A stretch of DNA of 62,144 nt, from NCBI GenBank assembly GCA_022448425.1, contig JAKVCY010000007.1, positions 1 to 62,144 on the forward strand, in the 5' to 3' direction. Source of the stretch: Thalassotalea sp. (GTDB lineage: Bacteria; Pseudomonadota; Gammaproteobacteria; Enterobacterales; Alteromonadaceae). The position numbers were made by a program, and so were the translations under genes. Below the pieces are notes generated by a model. The model was given only the letters and a program-made list of their open reading frames with translations. It did no database searches and was not told where the DNA came from. Positions 46,032 to 55,541 of this stretch are shown one piece after another (position 1 is the stretch's first letter; each line of letters begins with the position of its first letter).

Positions 46032-47635
46032 TAACCTAATACACCTCTAAGTGGCGCTTGAAAAACATGAGGGAAAGTGAAGTAACTCACAAAGGCGACA
46101 AGCAACAGAATAAGGGCTAAATTTGATGCCATAAAAATGATGGTCTTCTTACGATGCCACTGGATTAAACCTAAGTTTTCATTGGCTGAAATAGAACCAA
46201 AAACAGGGATGCCAGTCGCTCTAGAGAGTTGTTGAGACGATGTAACTACAGGATTCAGTTGACTCATTAGTAATGACATACCAACACCAGCACCTACGCC
46301 CAATATAAGGATCGCTGCAAAGAAAAACATGCGCGGAGGTCCTGAAGGCTTCGATGGTGCTCGCGGGGGATCAATCACTCTGAACTGGATTTTATCTGTC
46401 GTTTCATCAGCTTGTTGGGCTAGCTGAGCTGTCTCTTTTCGAGAAAGTAGTTCTTCATATTTCTTCTTAGTAATGTCATAACCGCGATTAAGTGCTGTCA
46501 ATTCAGCATCAATCTCCGGTAAAGAATGAATCTTAGTTTCGATTTCAGCTACACGCTTTTTAAAGTTAGCGACACGAACCGTCAATGAAGCCACTTCATT
46601 CTCGTATTGGCTGGCTTGAATTTTCAATTCTTGGAATACAGGACTTCTCCCAGCACTTGAAAGAGAACTACCAGAATCATTATCAGTGGCGCTGATTGAA
46701 GCGTAATACTCGTCAATTTCTTGCTTACGCTTACCCATAAGCTCATCAAGGCGACGCGTTAGTTCTTTGACTTCTGGGTGCATTTCCGTGTATCTGAGTA
46801 GCTTCTCATCAAGCGTTTGTTCTATTTGCTCAATACGAGAGTCGTAACTTGTCGATACACTGCTGTTGCTTTGAACTCTACTATTCATCAAGTCAGTATC
46901 AACTGGCTTCTCACCATCCAATTGAGCTTTTGCAGATGCTAGACGTGTTTTTGCTTCTTCTAAGAGTAACTCAGCTCTCTCTAGCTCTTCTTTTTCACGT
47001 GATAAATTTGCGTAGAAGCCACCACTATTGATTGCTAATAAATCACCGTACTTTTGTTTGAAGTTTGTAAGGCGTAGTTCAGCAGCAACGAGTCGATTTT
47101 CATAATCCTTAATCTGTGTATTTAAGAATTTTTGTGCTTCGTCAGAATCGCTACGAGATTCTCCTAACGTGTTTTCGATGAATACTGTTAGTGTTGCTTG
47201 CACTACATTTTTTGCTAATTCAGGATCTTGGTTCTCGTAAGATATTGCGTAAATATTCTCTCGACCCTGTGGGCTCAACTTTAGAGATGACTTTAGCTGA
47301 CTGATGATGGCATCATACTCAGCAGTGTTTTTTGCGCGAACATCGAGATCAACCATGCGAGCGATACGCTCTAAATTTGGGCGGCTAAAAAGTGTTCCAA
47401 CCATCAAACGAATCTGTGTTTCTGGATTTGTTTCAACAGTTAAACCTCTTAGCAGAGGTCTTAGAAGCGACTGCGTATCTACATTTACACGCGCAGTTGA
47501 CTTGTATACGTCTGGCAGTTGAGAGACAAAGTACCAACCGATTGGACAGATAATCCAAGTCGCTACAATGATGTAGCGACGTTTAATCCAAATCCCTTTT
47601 AGATAATCAATTATCTGTTCGAGTATTTCCTGCAT
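46031..47635 (-). CDS. XrtA-associated polysaccharide chain-length determinant (Wzz-like)
   Basis: 534 residues. Two membrane helices flank a long periplasmic coiled-coil region (about 40-430): helix one IIVATWIICPIGWYFV and helix two MFFFAAILILGVGAGVGMSLLM preceded by the proline-rich PPRAPSKPSGPP motif. A third hydrophobic stretch near the C-terminus (FMASNLALILLLVAFVSYF) is present. It matches the longer TIGR03007-type PCP-2 protein of exosortase loci, with the kinase as a separate chain. It controls polymer length and export. Confidence 0.9.
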   Translation of the reverse strand: MQEILEQIIDYLKGIWIKRRYIIVATWIICPIGWYFVSQLPDVYKSTARVNVDTQSLLRPLLRGLTVETNPETQIRLMVGTLFSRPNLERIARMVDLDVRAKNTAEYDAIISQLKSSLKLSPQGRENIYAISYENQDPELAKNVVQATLTVFIENTLGESRSDSDEAQKFLNTQIKDYENRLVAAELRLTNFKQKYGDLLAINSGGFYANLSREKEELERAELLLEEAKTRLASAKAQLDGEKPVDTDLMNSRVQSNSSVSTSYDSRIEQIEQTLDEKLLRYTEMHPEVKELTRRLDELMGKRKQEIDEYYASISATDNDSGSSLSSAGRSPVFQELKIQASQYENEVASLTVRVANFKKRVAEIETKIHSLPEIDAELTALNRGYDITKKKYEELLSRKETAQLAQQADETTDKIQFRVIDPPRAPSKPSGPPRMFFFAAILILGVGAGVGMSLLMSQLNPVVTSSQQLSRATGIPVFGSISANENLGLIQWHRKKTIIFMASNLALILLLVAFVSYFTFPHVFQAPLRGVLG

Positions 47636-47680
47636 TCCTGACCTCTTACAAACAGGTGATGTATTGCTATTTAGATGCTA

Positions 47681-48316
47681 TTAAAACCAAGCTTCAGGCA
47701 CGATAATAATGTCGCCAGGTAGCATGTCGACATTAGCTGCAATCTCGCCTGCAATTAAATCGTCTATTGCTAGTGCGTACTGCATCTGTACACCATCAAC
47801 GATTCGAACCAGTACTGCATCATTACCATCGGCGAATTCTGTTAAACCGCCAACCGTGATCATAACATCGAGCAATGTCATGTTCTTCTTATAATTGATT
47901 GCTAATGGCTGAGAAGCTTCACCAATGACGCGAATTTGCTCGCTGAACGGGCCTACAAATCCACCAACGGTAACGGTTACTATTGGGTCACGGACATATG
48001 TGCTTAGCACTTGTTCAATTTCTCTTGCAAGTTCTGTTGGTGTGCGACCTGATACAGGAATATCTTCTACCAGTGACGTCGTGATCATACCGTCAGGGCG
48101 GACCGAAAAACTGCCTGAAATTTCAGGATGACGCCATACAAAAATATTGACGGAATCACCAGCCCCGATAAGGTAACGGTATGAGTCAATATCAGTTGTT
48201 TTTGATGGATGAAGGGTTGCTTGCGGCAATTGAGGAGCCGAACTACAAGCAGATAAGACATAGCCAAAGGCTACAACGATCAACAATTTTATTGTTTGGA
48301 TAACTCTTTTTTCCAT
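47681..48316 (-). CDS. XrtA-associated polysaccharide export lipoprotein (Wza-like)
   Basis: 211 residues. A lipoprotein signal with lipobox VLSAC (cysteine about 24) leads to a poly-export (PES) domain, YLIGAGDSVNIFVWRHPE (about 49-66), followed by SLBB-like repeats (IRVIGEASQPLAINY). It is shorter than Wza (about 380 residues), as usual for XrtA-type export proteins. First gene of the minus-strand operon; divergent from the initiating sugar transferase. Confidence 0.9.
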   Translation of the reverse strand: MEKRVIQTIKLLIVVAFGYVLSACSSAPQLPQATLHPSKTTDIDSYRYLIGAGDSVNIFVWRHPEISGSFSVRPDGMITTSLVEDIPVSGRTPTELAREIEQVLSTYVRDPIVTVTVGGFVGPFSEQIRVIGEASQPLAINYKKNMTLLDVMITVGGLTEFADGNDAVLVRIVDGVQMQYALAIDDLIAGEIAANVDMLPGDIIIVPEAWF

Positions 48317-48524
48317 GGTTTATACCTTCTGTACCCGCTGTTGAGCAAAATTAAATGCTACACGATTGTATTGTATTTTTTTTGAGGTTGCACATTTTTT
48401 AACAATTGATACACACAATTTTAAAAGTGTAAATATAAAGTTAACTCTGATAGAGTATAAATCGTATTTATCCAGCGCTAACTCTTTAATCGAGCGTATG
48501 AATTTAAAGGAATAATAACAAGAT
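48317..48524. promoter_or_regulatory. Divergent promoter region of the two exosortase operons
   Basis: 208 bases, A+T-rich, between the Wza-like gene and the sugar transferase. No TGGCAC-N5-TTGC sigma-54 element was found on either strand. TATAAA-type hexamers occur on the plus strand (for example 48456-48461), but no spacing to a -35 is convincing. Confidence 0.5.
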
Positions 48525-49928
48525 ATGCCAGCGACTACGTTTCGAGATTTATCGACAGGTAGCAAGTCTCTCGTGCTCTTTGAATTGCTTATCTTTATGG
48601 CAGCACTTTTGCTCGCAATAAGCAGTTACCAATGGTTTGAATTTGAACCGCGACTTGATGTCCCTTCCAACGTGCGTTTTATATACGCATTGGTATTTGC
48701 GGTCAGTGCGCAATTATCATGTTTAGCACTCGGGCTTTACAATACTAAATTGAGAGAGAGTTTTCGTGGTTTGTTTCGCCGAATATTATTGGCTGTGACC
48801 GTTGGCTTTGCTGTAGTGACACTTATAAACCCGTTGTATGGTGATGATGCGGTAACAATTGAAGTTTTAGGTGCAGCGTCACTCATTAGTTTAGTGCTAA
48901 TCACATTGTTGCGCTACAGCGCTTATCAAGTTGACCTTTTTGGTTTTAATAAACGTAACGTCCTAGTTTTAGGGGCGGGTGATCGTGCGTCTATTATTGA
49001 AAAACGCATGCGCCGTGACGTTGATCGACAAGGTTTCAAAGTTCATGGCTATGTGGTGATGGACGGAGACAACCAAGATGGAATTACCAGAGAAACTAAA
49101 ATTCATCTCGAGGGCTCATTGGTCAGCTATGCTTTGGAAAATGACATTGATGAAATCGTAGTTGCAAGTGATGAAAGACGGAATAATTTGCCTGTAGACG
49201 AATTATTTGCCTGTAAAATTCGTGGTGTTGAAATCACTGAGATACTTGATTTCATTGAGCGTGAAACCGGACAGATTGCGGTTAACCTCATTTATCCAAG
49301 CTGGGTCATTTACTCTAATGGCTTTGCCTCAACGCATTACTTAAGGGATACATTAGACTGGTTGTTCAATGCGACCATAGCTTTATTTCTGTTACTACTA
49401 ACTTGGCCAGTCATGTTGATCACCGCATTGTTAATCAAATTAGATGATGGTTGGTCAGCGCCGATTTTCTATCGCCAAGAGCGAGTTGGAATGGACGGCC
49501 ACCCGTTTTATATCATCAAATTCCGAAGTATGCGCACTGATGCTGAGAAAGATGGTGTTAAATGGGCTAGCAATAACGATGACAGAACAACGCGTATAGG
49601 CGGTTTTCTTCGCAAGTATCGCGTCGATGAATTGCCACAAATTTACAATGTAATTCGCGGCGACATGGGGTTTGTCGGACCACGCCCTGAACGCCCTGAG
49701 TTCGTTCAAAGTTTAGTAAAGTCAATTCCTTATTACAATGAAAGACACAATGTTAAGCCAGGCTTAGCCGGTTGGGCTCAACTTAGGTATCCTTACGGTG
49801 CTACGGAAAATGACGCTTTGGAAAAGCTCAAATACGATCTTTATTATATTAAGCACCGCAGCTTTTTTCTTGATGTTCTGATTTTAATCCGCACAGTTGA
49901 GATTGTAATATTTGGGAAGGGTAGATAG
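48525..49928 (+). CDS. XrtA-associated undecaprenyl-phosphate sugar transferase (TIGR03013-like)
   Basis: 467 residues. Four or five N-terminal membrane helices, a Rossmann-like domain (VLVLGAGDRASIIEKR, about 145-160), another helix (about 285-310) and the catalytic bacterial sugar transferase domain with FYRQERVGMDGHPFYIIKFRSMR and DELPQIYNVIRGDMGFVGPRPE (about 368-389). It loads the first sugar-phosphate on the lipid carrier and starts the repeat unit. First gene of the plus-strand operon. Confidence 0.92.
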   Translation: MPATTFRDLSTGSKSLVLFELLIFMAALLLAISSYQWFEFEPRLDVPSNVRFIYALVFAVSAQLSCLALGLYNTKLRESFRGLFRRILLAVTVGFAVVTLINPLYGDDAVTIEVLGAASLISLVLITLLRYSAYQVDLFGFNKRNVLVLGAGDRASIIEKRMRRDVDRQGFKVHGYVVMDGDNQDGITRETKIHLEGSLVSYALENDIDEIVVASDERRNNLPVDELFACKIRGVEITEILDFIERETGQIAVNLIYPSWVIYSNGFASTHYLRDTLDWLFNATIALFLLLLTWPVMLITALLIKLDDGWSAPIFYRQERVGMDGHPFYIIKFRSMRTDAEKDGVKWASNNDDRTTRIGGFLRKYRVDELPQIYNVIRGDMGFVGPRPERPEFVQSLVKSIPYYNERHNVKPGLAGWAQLRYPYGATENDALEKLKYDLYYIKHRSFFLDVLILIRTVEIVIFGKGR

Positions 49929-49930
49929 CC

Positions 49931-50785
49931 GTGTCAGTTGTAGTAAAACATGCGATGACCGTAGACGTGGAAGATTACTTCCACGTTTCAGCTTTTGAAA
50001 ATAAAATCACATCAACTGATTGGGCTAGTCTCCCGCTCCGTGTAGAGAAAAATACGCATCGTTTGCTCGAGCTATTTGAGCAACACGATGCTAAATGCAC
50101 CTTTTTCACTTTGGGTTGGGTTGCAGAACATTGTCCCAATCTAATCAAGGCTATTGTTGACCGAGGGCATGAATTGGCAAGCCACGGTTATGATCATAAA
50201 CGTGTGGTCAGCATGAACCCTAAGCAGTTCCGTGAAGATGTTATTAAGAGCAAATCACTATTAGAGGATGCGGGTGGATGTGAGATTGTTGGTTATCGAG
50301 CACCTAGCTTCTCGTTTAATACCAATAATCAGTGGGCATACGAAATATTGGTAGAATTCGGTTTTACCTACAGTTCTAGTACGTACCCGATTGAACATGA
50401 TTTGTATGGCGTACCAGATTGGCCGCGATTTATACACAAGCGCGACGAAGGCATCTTTGAAATCCCAATTCCGACCATTCGCGACGGTGAAGTAAATAAA
50501 GGTATTGGTGGCGGTGGCTACTTCAGATTATATCCTTATTTCTATTCCAAACAGCGTATTGAAAAGTACCTGCAACAAGAATCGGCACCTTACAGCTTTT
50601 ATTTCCATCCTTGGGAAATAGATCCTGAACAACCGAAAATTTCAGGCGTCCCTTTGAAATCTAAAGTTCGTCATTATATAAACTTGTCACGGATGGAAGA
50701 TAAGATCGTTAAATTATTAAAAGATTATCAATGGTCGACAATGCAAGATGTCTATCTGTCTGGCAGTAGTCAGGAAGAAAAATAG
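49931..50785 (+). CDS. XrtA-associated polysaccharide deacetylase
   Basis: 284 residues from GTG at 49931, two bases after the previous stop. NodB-homology domain: the N-terminal TVDVEDYFHVSAF (about 10-22), metal-binding histidines in ELASHGYDHKRV (about 79-90), and RAPSFSF. It probably removes acetyl groups from N-acetyl sugars of the glycan. TIGR03006-type proteins of this length occur in exosortase loci. Confidence 0.92.
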   Translation: MSVVVKHAMTVDVEDYFHVSAFENKITSTDWASLPLRVEKNTHRLLELFEQHDAKCTFFTLGWVAEHCPNLIKAIVDRGHELASHGYDHKRVVSMNPKQFREDVIKSKSLLEDAGGCEIVGYRAPSFSFNTNNQWAYEILVEFGFTYSSSTYPIEHDLYGVPDWPRFIHKRDEGIFEIPIPTIRDGEVNKGIGGGGYFRLYPYFYSKQRIEKYLQQESAPYSFYFHPWEIDPEQPKISGVPLKSKVRHYINLSRMEDKIVKLLKDYQWSTMQDVYLSGSSQEEK

Positions 50786-50811
50786 ACACGGAAGTTTATG
50801 CAGGTGATATT

Positions 50812-51855
50812 TTGGCTACAGATATACAACAACTAACCGCTGACAACCTATCACTAAATGCCGAAGTTTGGGATGACTATGTAAAGCAACATGCTAACGG
50901 CTCCTTTTTTCATTTAAGTGGCTGGCAGCAGGTTATTGCCGATGCTTTTGGGCACCCTTGTTTCTATCTCGCCGCTATTCAAGAACAAAAAATTGTAGGT
51001 GTACTACCGCTAGTGGAGGTCAAAAGTGCGTTGTTTGGTCATGCACTAATATCAACACCATTTTGTGTCTATGGCGGTGCGATTGCAGAAGGCGACGATA
51101 TTCGTAAAGCACTTGAAGCAAGAGCTTGTCAATTGGCAGAAGAGCTCAGTGTTGATTATCTTGAACTACGATATAGAGATAAGCAAGAAAGCGACTTATT
51201 ACTGAAACAGGCGCATAGTACATTTGGCTGCGAGCTTGGTGAGGATGCTGAGAAAATTTTAGCAAACGTGAAGAAAAAGCAACGCGCTGTTATACGCCAT
51301 TCACTCAAAAATGAATTGAGTGCTGAATTTAGCCATGAGTTAGATGACTTCTATCAATTGCTTTCTACTAGCTATCGAAATCTAGGCACGCCGATCTTTA
51401 GCAAACGATACTTTCAAAGCCTCGTAAAATACTTTGGCAATCAGTTAGATGTGCTCGTGATAAAAGATGCCAACGGTCAACCATCAAATGCTGTGATGAA
51501 TTTTTATTTCAACGAGCAGGTGCTGCCATATTACGGTGGTGGAAATAGTGAAGCACGCGCGCTCAAAAGTGCTGATTTCATGTATTATCAGGTGATGTGC
51601 AATGCACGAAAAAAAGGCTTTACGTGGTACGATTTCGGACGAAGTAAGAATGATAGCGGTCCATACAAATATAAGAAAAATTGGGGTATGGAGCCTCAAC
51701 CACTGCATTATTATTATCACTTAGTTAACGCTGAAGCGTTACCCAATCTGAGCCCGAATAATCCTAAGTACAAATTGTTTATCGGTTTATGGCAGAAATT
51801 ACCGCTCTGGATCAGTCAGTGGCTAGGTCCAAAGTTATCGAAGTATTTAGGATAA
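50812..51855 (+). CDS. FemAB-like XrtA-associated protein
   Basis: 347 residues from a TTG start at 50812 with AGGTGAT upstream; no in-frame ATG is nearby. Two GNAT-like domains typical of FemAB proteins: WQQVIADAFGHPCFYLAAI near 42-60 and YFNEQVLPYYGGGNSEARAL near 229-248. FemAB proteins transfer amino acids in cell-wall synthesis; in exosortase loci the acceptor is unknown, possibly amino acid decoration of the glycan (inference). Confidence 0.88.
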   Translation: MATDIQQLTADNLSLNAEVWDDYVKQHANGSFFHLSGWQQVIADAFGHPCFYLAAIQEQKIVGVLPLVEVKSALFGHALISTPFCVYGGAIAEGDDIRKALEARACQLAEELSVDYLELRYRDKQESDLLLKQAHSTFGCELGEDAEKILANVKKKQRAVIRHSLKNELSAEFSHELDDFYQLLSTSYRNLGTPIFSKRYFQSLVKYFGNQLDVLVIKDANGQPSNAVMNFYFNEQVLPYYGGGNSEARALKSADFMYYQVMCNARKKGFTWYDFGRSKNDSGPYKYKKNWGMEPQPLHYYYHLVNAEALPNLSPNNPKYKLFIGLWQKLPLWISQWLGPKLSKYLG

Positions 51856-51859
51856 GTTA

Positions 51860-53116
51860 ATGAGCAAATCTCCAGTATTATTTTTGTGTCACCGTATTCC
51901 TTTTCCGCCGAACAAAGGCGACAAGATTACGACATTCAATTTACTTAAATTTCTTGCTAAGCATTATGACGTGCATTTGGGTTTTTTTCTCGATGATCCT
52001 TATGACAAGCAGTATGTAGCAGCGCTTGATGAATATTGCAAAAGTAAGTTCTATATCGATATTTGTAATCGTAAACAATCAATTAGTGGCCTAAAAGCGC
52101 TTGCATCAAACGATGCAATCAGCATTGAACATTACAAAGAGCCAGTATTTCAAAAATGGGTAGAAGAAACTGTTGCTGAGCAAGGTATTCAAGCTTTGTT
52201 CGTGTATTCTTCAGGAATGGCTCAATTTGTTCAATCATATGTCCATGACGAACGATACGTCAAAGTATTAGATATGGCGGATATTGATTCTGACAAATGG
52301 CGTCAATATGCTGAAAACAAGCCTTGGTTCACTCGCTGGATTTATGCACGTGAACAGCGCAAATTAGCCACTTACGAGCAACAAGTGCTTAGCGATTTTA
52401 ATGCAGTAACACTGATTTCAGATGAAGAAGCTAAGCTTTTTCGTGAAATGTCTCCGGCATCGCTTCGCCACAAAATTCACACCTTATCCAATGGTGTAGA
52501 TACTGATTACTTTTGCCCTACAGCAGAATTCGACCATACGGATTTGCCTCAACTTGCATCGCAATCAATTTGTTTTACAGGCGCGATGGATTATTGGGCG
52601 AATGTTGATGCAGTGGTATGGTTTTGTGAGAACGTTTGGCCAAGTATCATTAGTCAGCATCCCGAATGTAAATTTTACATTGTAGGTGGCAACCCGACAG
52701 CGAAAGTACTAAAGCTCGCAAACCTTAATGGTGTTGTAGTGACTGGCCGTGTGCCTGATGTGCGCCCATATATCGATGCTTCAGTAGCAGCGGTAGCGCC
52801 AATGCGTATTGCTCGTGGAATACAAAATAAAGTATTAGAAGCTATGGCTATGGCTAAACCTGTTGTGATGACAACCATGGGACAAGAAGGTATTGAAATG
52901 CCGAGAGTTCAGCAACCACTTGTTCTAGATGATGCCGATGCTTTTGGTGAGGCGGTTAACCAGCTACTTAATCAGTTAAAGAGCCCCTTGCCTGGACAAG
53001 AGACGCTGGATTACAGCGAAAATAGAACTTGGATTGTCGACCGTTATGGTTGGGACGGCGCATTGCGCACACTACCTAGCATGCTAGCCGCAGAAGATAT
53101 TAAGGATAATTTATGA
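51860..53116 (+). CDS. XrtA-associated glycosyltransferase (TIGR03087-like)
   Basis: 418 residues, GT4-like GT-B fold. The N-terminal FLCHRIPFPPNKGDKITTFNLLKFL (in pieces near 8-32) and the C-terminal donor site (PMRIARGIQNKVLEAMAMAKPVV, near 314-336) with E-x7-E type spacing are seen. Its end overlaps the kinase gene by four bases (ATGA), so the heptose genes are translated in the same operon. The sugar transferred is unknown. Confidence 0.9.
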   Translation: MSKSPVLFLCHRIPFPPNKGDKITTFNLLKFLAKHYDVHLGFFLDDPYDKQYVAALDEYCKSKFYIDICNRKQSISGLKALASNDAISIEHYKEPVFQKWVEETVAEQGIQALFVYSSGMAQFVQSYVHDERYVKVLDMADIDSDKWRQYAENKPWFTRWIYAREQRKLATYEQQVLSDFNAVTLISDEEAKLFREMSPASLRHKIHTLSNGVDTDYFCPTAEFDHTDLPQLASQSICFTGAMDYWANVDAVVWFCENVWPSIISQHPECKFYIVGGNPTAKVLKLANLNGVVVTGRVPDVRPYIDASVAAVAPMRIARGIQNKVLEAMAMAKPVVMTTMGQEGIEMPRVQQPLVLDDADAFGEAVNQLLNQLKSPLPGQETLDYSENRTWIVDRYGWDGALRTLPSMLAAEDIKDNL

Positions 53117-54138
53117 TAGTTCGTGCAAAAGCACCTTTACGTATTGGCTTAGCCGGTGGTGGAACTGATGTTTCTCCTTATAGTGACGACTTTGGCGGCT
53201 GTATTTTGAATGCCACCATTAATATGTTCGCTTACACTACGATAGAGGTAAGGGAAGATAACCAGGTTTATTTCGAAGCATCAGATTTAGGTAGAGACTT
53301 CCAATCAGAAGCTGACTCAAATATAGCACTTGATGGCGATTTGTTGCTTCATAAAGCGATATATAACCGTGTTATTCGTGATTTTAATAATAATGAGCCT
53401 ATTGCAATTAGTGTGATCACATACAGTGATGCGCCTCCTGGCAGTGGATTGGGCTCATCATCCACTATGGTAGTGTCAATGCTTGCCGCTTACCGCGAAT
53501 TGCTTAAATTACCGCTGGGTGAGTATGACCTTGCTCACTTAGCATTTGAAATTGAGCGTGAAGATTGCCAGCTATCAGGTGGCAAGCAAGATCAATATGC
53601 AGCAACGTTTGGTGGTGTAAACTTTATGGAATTTAACCAAGAAAATGTCTTGGTGAACCCTCTGCGTATTCGCACCGATATTTTGAATGAAATAGAAAGC
53701 CAAATGGTACTCTATTTTACTGGTGTTTCACGGGATTCCGCGAAAATTATTGATGATCAGATCAAAGCGTCAACTGACAAAGACGACAGCAAGTCACTGG
53801 AGTCGTTGCATCAAGTTAAACAGCATGCGTTTGATATGAAAGAATGCCTACTGCGCAACGATATCGATGGCATGTCAGATATTTTAAAAGCATCCTGGAT
53901 AGCGAAAAAAGGTACCTCAAGTTCTATTTCTAACTCTCATGTTGAAGAGATTTCCGACCTCGTATTAAAGAACGGTGCTAAATCGTTGAAGCTTTCGGGC
54001 GCAGGTGGCGGTGGTTTTATGATGATTTTTGCTGAGCCGACGAAGAAGCATGCATTGATGAGTTTATTAGAAAAAACAGATGGTCAAGTCCATAAATTTC
54101 AGTTGACACAAATGGGAGTCCAAGCATGGACAGTTTAG
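53113..54138 (+). CDS. hddA: GHMP kinase, D-glycero-D-manno-heptose 7-phosphate kinase-like
   Basis: 341 residues. N-terminal RAKAPLRIGLAGGGTDVSPY and the GHMP motif PGSGLGSSSTMVVSMLAAY (about 110-128), with C-terminal KLSGAGGGGFMMIF (about 294-307). It is most like HddA-type kinases that phosphorylate heptose 7-phosphate at C1 on the way to GDP-heptose. The next genes encode a GmhA-like isomerase and a nucleotidyltransferase, which supports this. L-fucose kinase-like relatives are an alternative. Confidence 0.85.
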   Translation: MIVRAKAPLRIGLAGGGTDVSPYSDDFGGCILNATINMFAYTTIEVREDNQVYFEASDLGRDFQSEADSNIALDGDLLLHKAIYNRVIRDFNNNEPIAISVITYSDAPPGSGLGSSSTMVVSMLAAYRELLKLPLGEYDLAHLAFEIEREDCQLSGGKQDQYAATFGGVNFMEFNQENVLVNPLRIRTDILNEIESQMVLYFTGVSRDSAKIIDDQIKASTDKDDSKSLESLHQVKQHAFDMKECLLRNDIDGMSDILKASWIAKKGTSSSISNSHVEEISDLVLKNGAKSLKLSGAGGGGFMMIFAEPTKKHALMSLLEKTDGQVHKFQLTQMGVQAWTV

Positions 54139-54722
54139 CCTACATAAAAAAGCATTTTGAAAAAACGATCGCAACAAAACAAAAGATTCTACAAGACGAA
54201 GCGTTAATGAATAGCATTGTTGAAGCAGCAGAGCTTTGCATCAGTGCATTAAACAATGGCAATAAAATTATCTTTGCCGGTAACGGCGGTAGTGCAGCAG
54301 ACTCTCAGCATCTGGCGGCAGAATTTGTCAGTCGTTTCAATTTTGATCGCCCAGGCTTACCGTCTATAGCGTTAACGACAGACACTTCGATGTTAACCGC
54401 GATTGGTAACGACTATGGTTTCCTGCAGTTATTTGCTCGTCAACTTCAAGCCAATGGTCAAGCAGGTGACGTATATTTTGGCATTAGCACATCTGGTAAT
54501 TCGGCCAACATTTTAGAGTCGGTTACAATGGCTAAATCAATGGGAATTAAAACCGTAGCACTTTGTGGTAACAAAGGTAAGTTACCAGAAGTGTGCGACA
54601 TGGCGCTGCAGGTGCCCTCAGGATCTACGCCTTATATTCAAGAGTCACATATATCAATTGGCCATATTATTTGTGGCATTGTAGAAGAAGTGATGTTTGC
54701 AAGTTATAAACCTGAACACTAG
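54126..54722 (+). CDS. gmhA: SIS-domain sedoheptulose 7-phosphate isomerase (GmhA-like)
   Basis: 198 residues, overlapping the kinase gene by 13 bases. Signature FAGNGGSAADSQHLAAEFV (about 52-70) and FGISTSGNSANILESV (about 118-133), with C-terminal QESHISIGHIICGIVEE. GmhA turns sedoheptulose 7-phosphate into heptose 7-phosphate, the substrate of the preceding kinase. It may be a second copy dedicated to this glycan, the LPS copy lying elsewhere. DiaA-like SIS proteins are less likely given the neighbours. Confidence 0.87.
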   Translation: MDSLAYIKKHFEKTIATKQKILQDEALMNSIVEAAELCISALNNGNKIIFAGNGGSAADSQHLAAEFVSRFNFDRPGLPSIALTTDTSMLTAIGNDYGFLQLFARQLQANGQAGDVYFGISTSGNSANILESVTMAKSMGIKTVALCGNKGKLPEVCDMALQVPSGSTPYIQESHISIGHIICGIVEEVMFASYKPEH

Positions 54723-54739
54723 GCGCTGGGCTTAATTTG

Positions 54740-55483
54740 ATGGAAGCAATTTTATTAGCGGGTGGTTTAGGAACTCGATTGCATAAAGTGACTGGGGATC
54801 GATATCCGAAGTCACTTGCAGAAGTGAATGGTCATCCTTTTATTCACTACATCGTGAAGTATTTGCAGAGCATGGGAGTGAAGCGCTTTGTCTTTGCTGT
54901 GTCTCATCATGCAGAGATGATTGTCGAAAGCATCAATAGCACGTTTCCATCGCTTGATGTTGAGTTCTCATTCGAAAATGAACCATTAGGTACTGGCGGT
55001 GCAATTAAACAGGCGATGACTCATATTCAAGGCGAGTGTGCATTGGTGGTCAACTCGGATTCTTTTATGGAGTTTTCGCTGGAAAGTTTTATAGGCTTTG
55101 CCCAGAACTATTTTGCGAATAGTGCGGTGACCCGTAACCAAGAAGCACAACTGGCGATCGTTTGTACCAAGGTCGATGACATTAGCCGTTTCGGCGCCGC
55201 TGATATTAGCGATGAAGAGGTTCTAAAGCAGTTTTTTGAAAAAGGCCGCACTGGCAGTGGTTACATTAATTCTGGCATTTATTTAATCAATAAAGAGCAC
55301 CCGCTACTGAATAAATTATGCGGTAAGTTCAGCTTCGAAAATGAGGTACTCGCCAACAGTGAATACCCGGTATTTGCCTATAAAAATTCAGGGTTATTTT
55401 TTGATATAGGTACGCCAGACGATTTTGCCGGAGCGCAAGCGCTGGTAGAAAATCACGGTCATTTATTTTTAGCCAGTGATTGA
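54740..55483 (+). CDS. hddC: Heptose 1-phosphate nucleotidyltransferase (HddC-like)
   Basis: 247 residues from ATG at 54740. Nucleotidyltransferase motif AILLAGGLGTRLHKVTGDRYPKSLAEV (G-x-G-T-R-L and P-K lysine, near 3-28), with VVNSDSF (about 104-110) for metal binding. With the kinase and isomerase it would complete activation of a D-manno-heptose, probably as GDP-heptose. The phosphatase step (GmhB) is not encoded here and must be elsewhere. Nucleotide preference is inferred. Confidence 0.83.
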   Translation: MEAILLAGGLGTRLHKVTGDRYPKSLAEVNGHPFIHYIVKYLQSMGVKRFVFAVSHHAEMIVESINSTFPSLDVEFSFENEPLGTGGAIKQAMTHIQGECALVVNSDSFMEFSLESFIGFAQNYFANSAVTRNQEAQLAIVCTKVDDISRFGAADISDEEVLKQFFEKGRTGSGYINSGIYLINKEHPLLNKLCGKFSFENEVLANSEYPVFAYKNSGLFFDIGTPDDFAGAQALVENHGHLFLASD

Positions 55484-55541
55484 TAACTAGCAACCCCCTT
55501 ATTGATAACTATTAAAACAACACAACGAAAGTAGCGAAACT

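Noticed and set aside
48317..48524. Sigma-54 promoter for the exosortase operons
   Set aside because: No TGGCAC-N5-TTGC-like element could be found on either strand of the divergent region.
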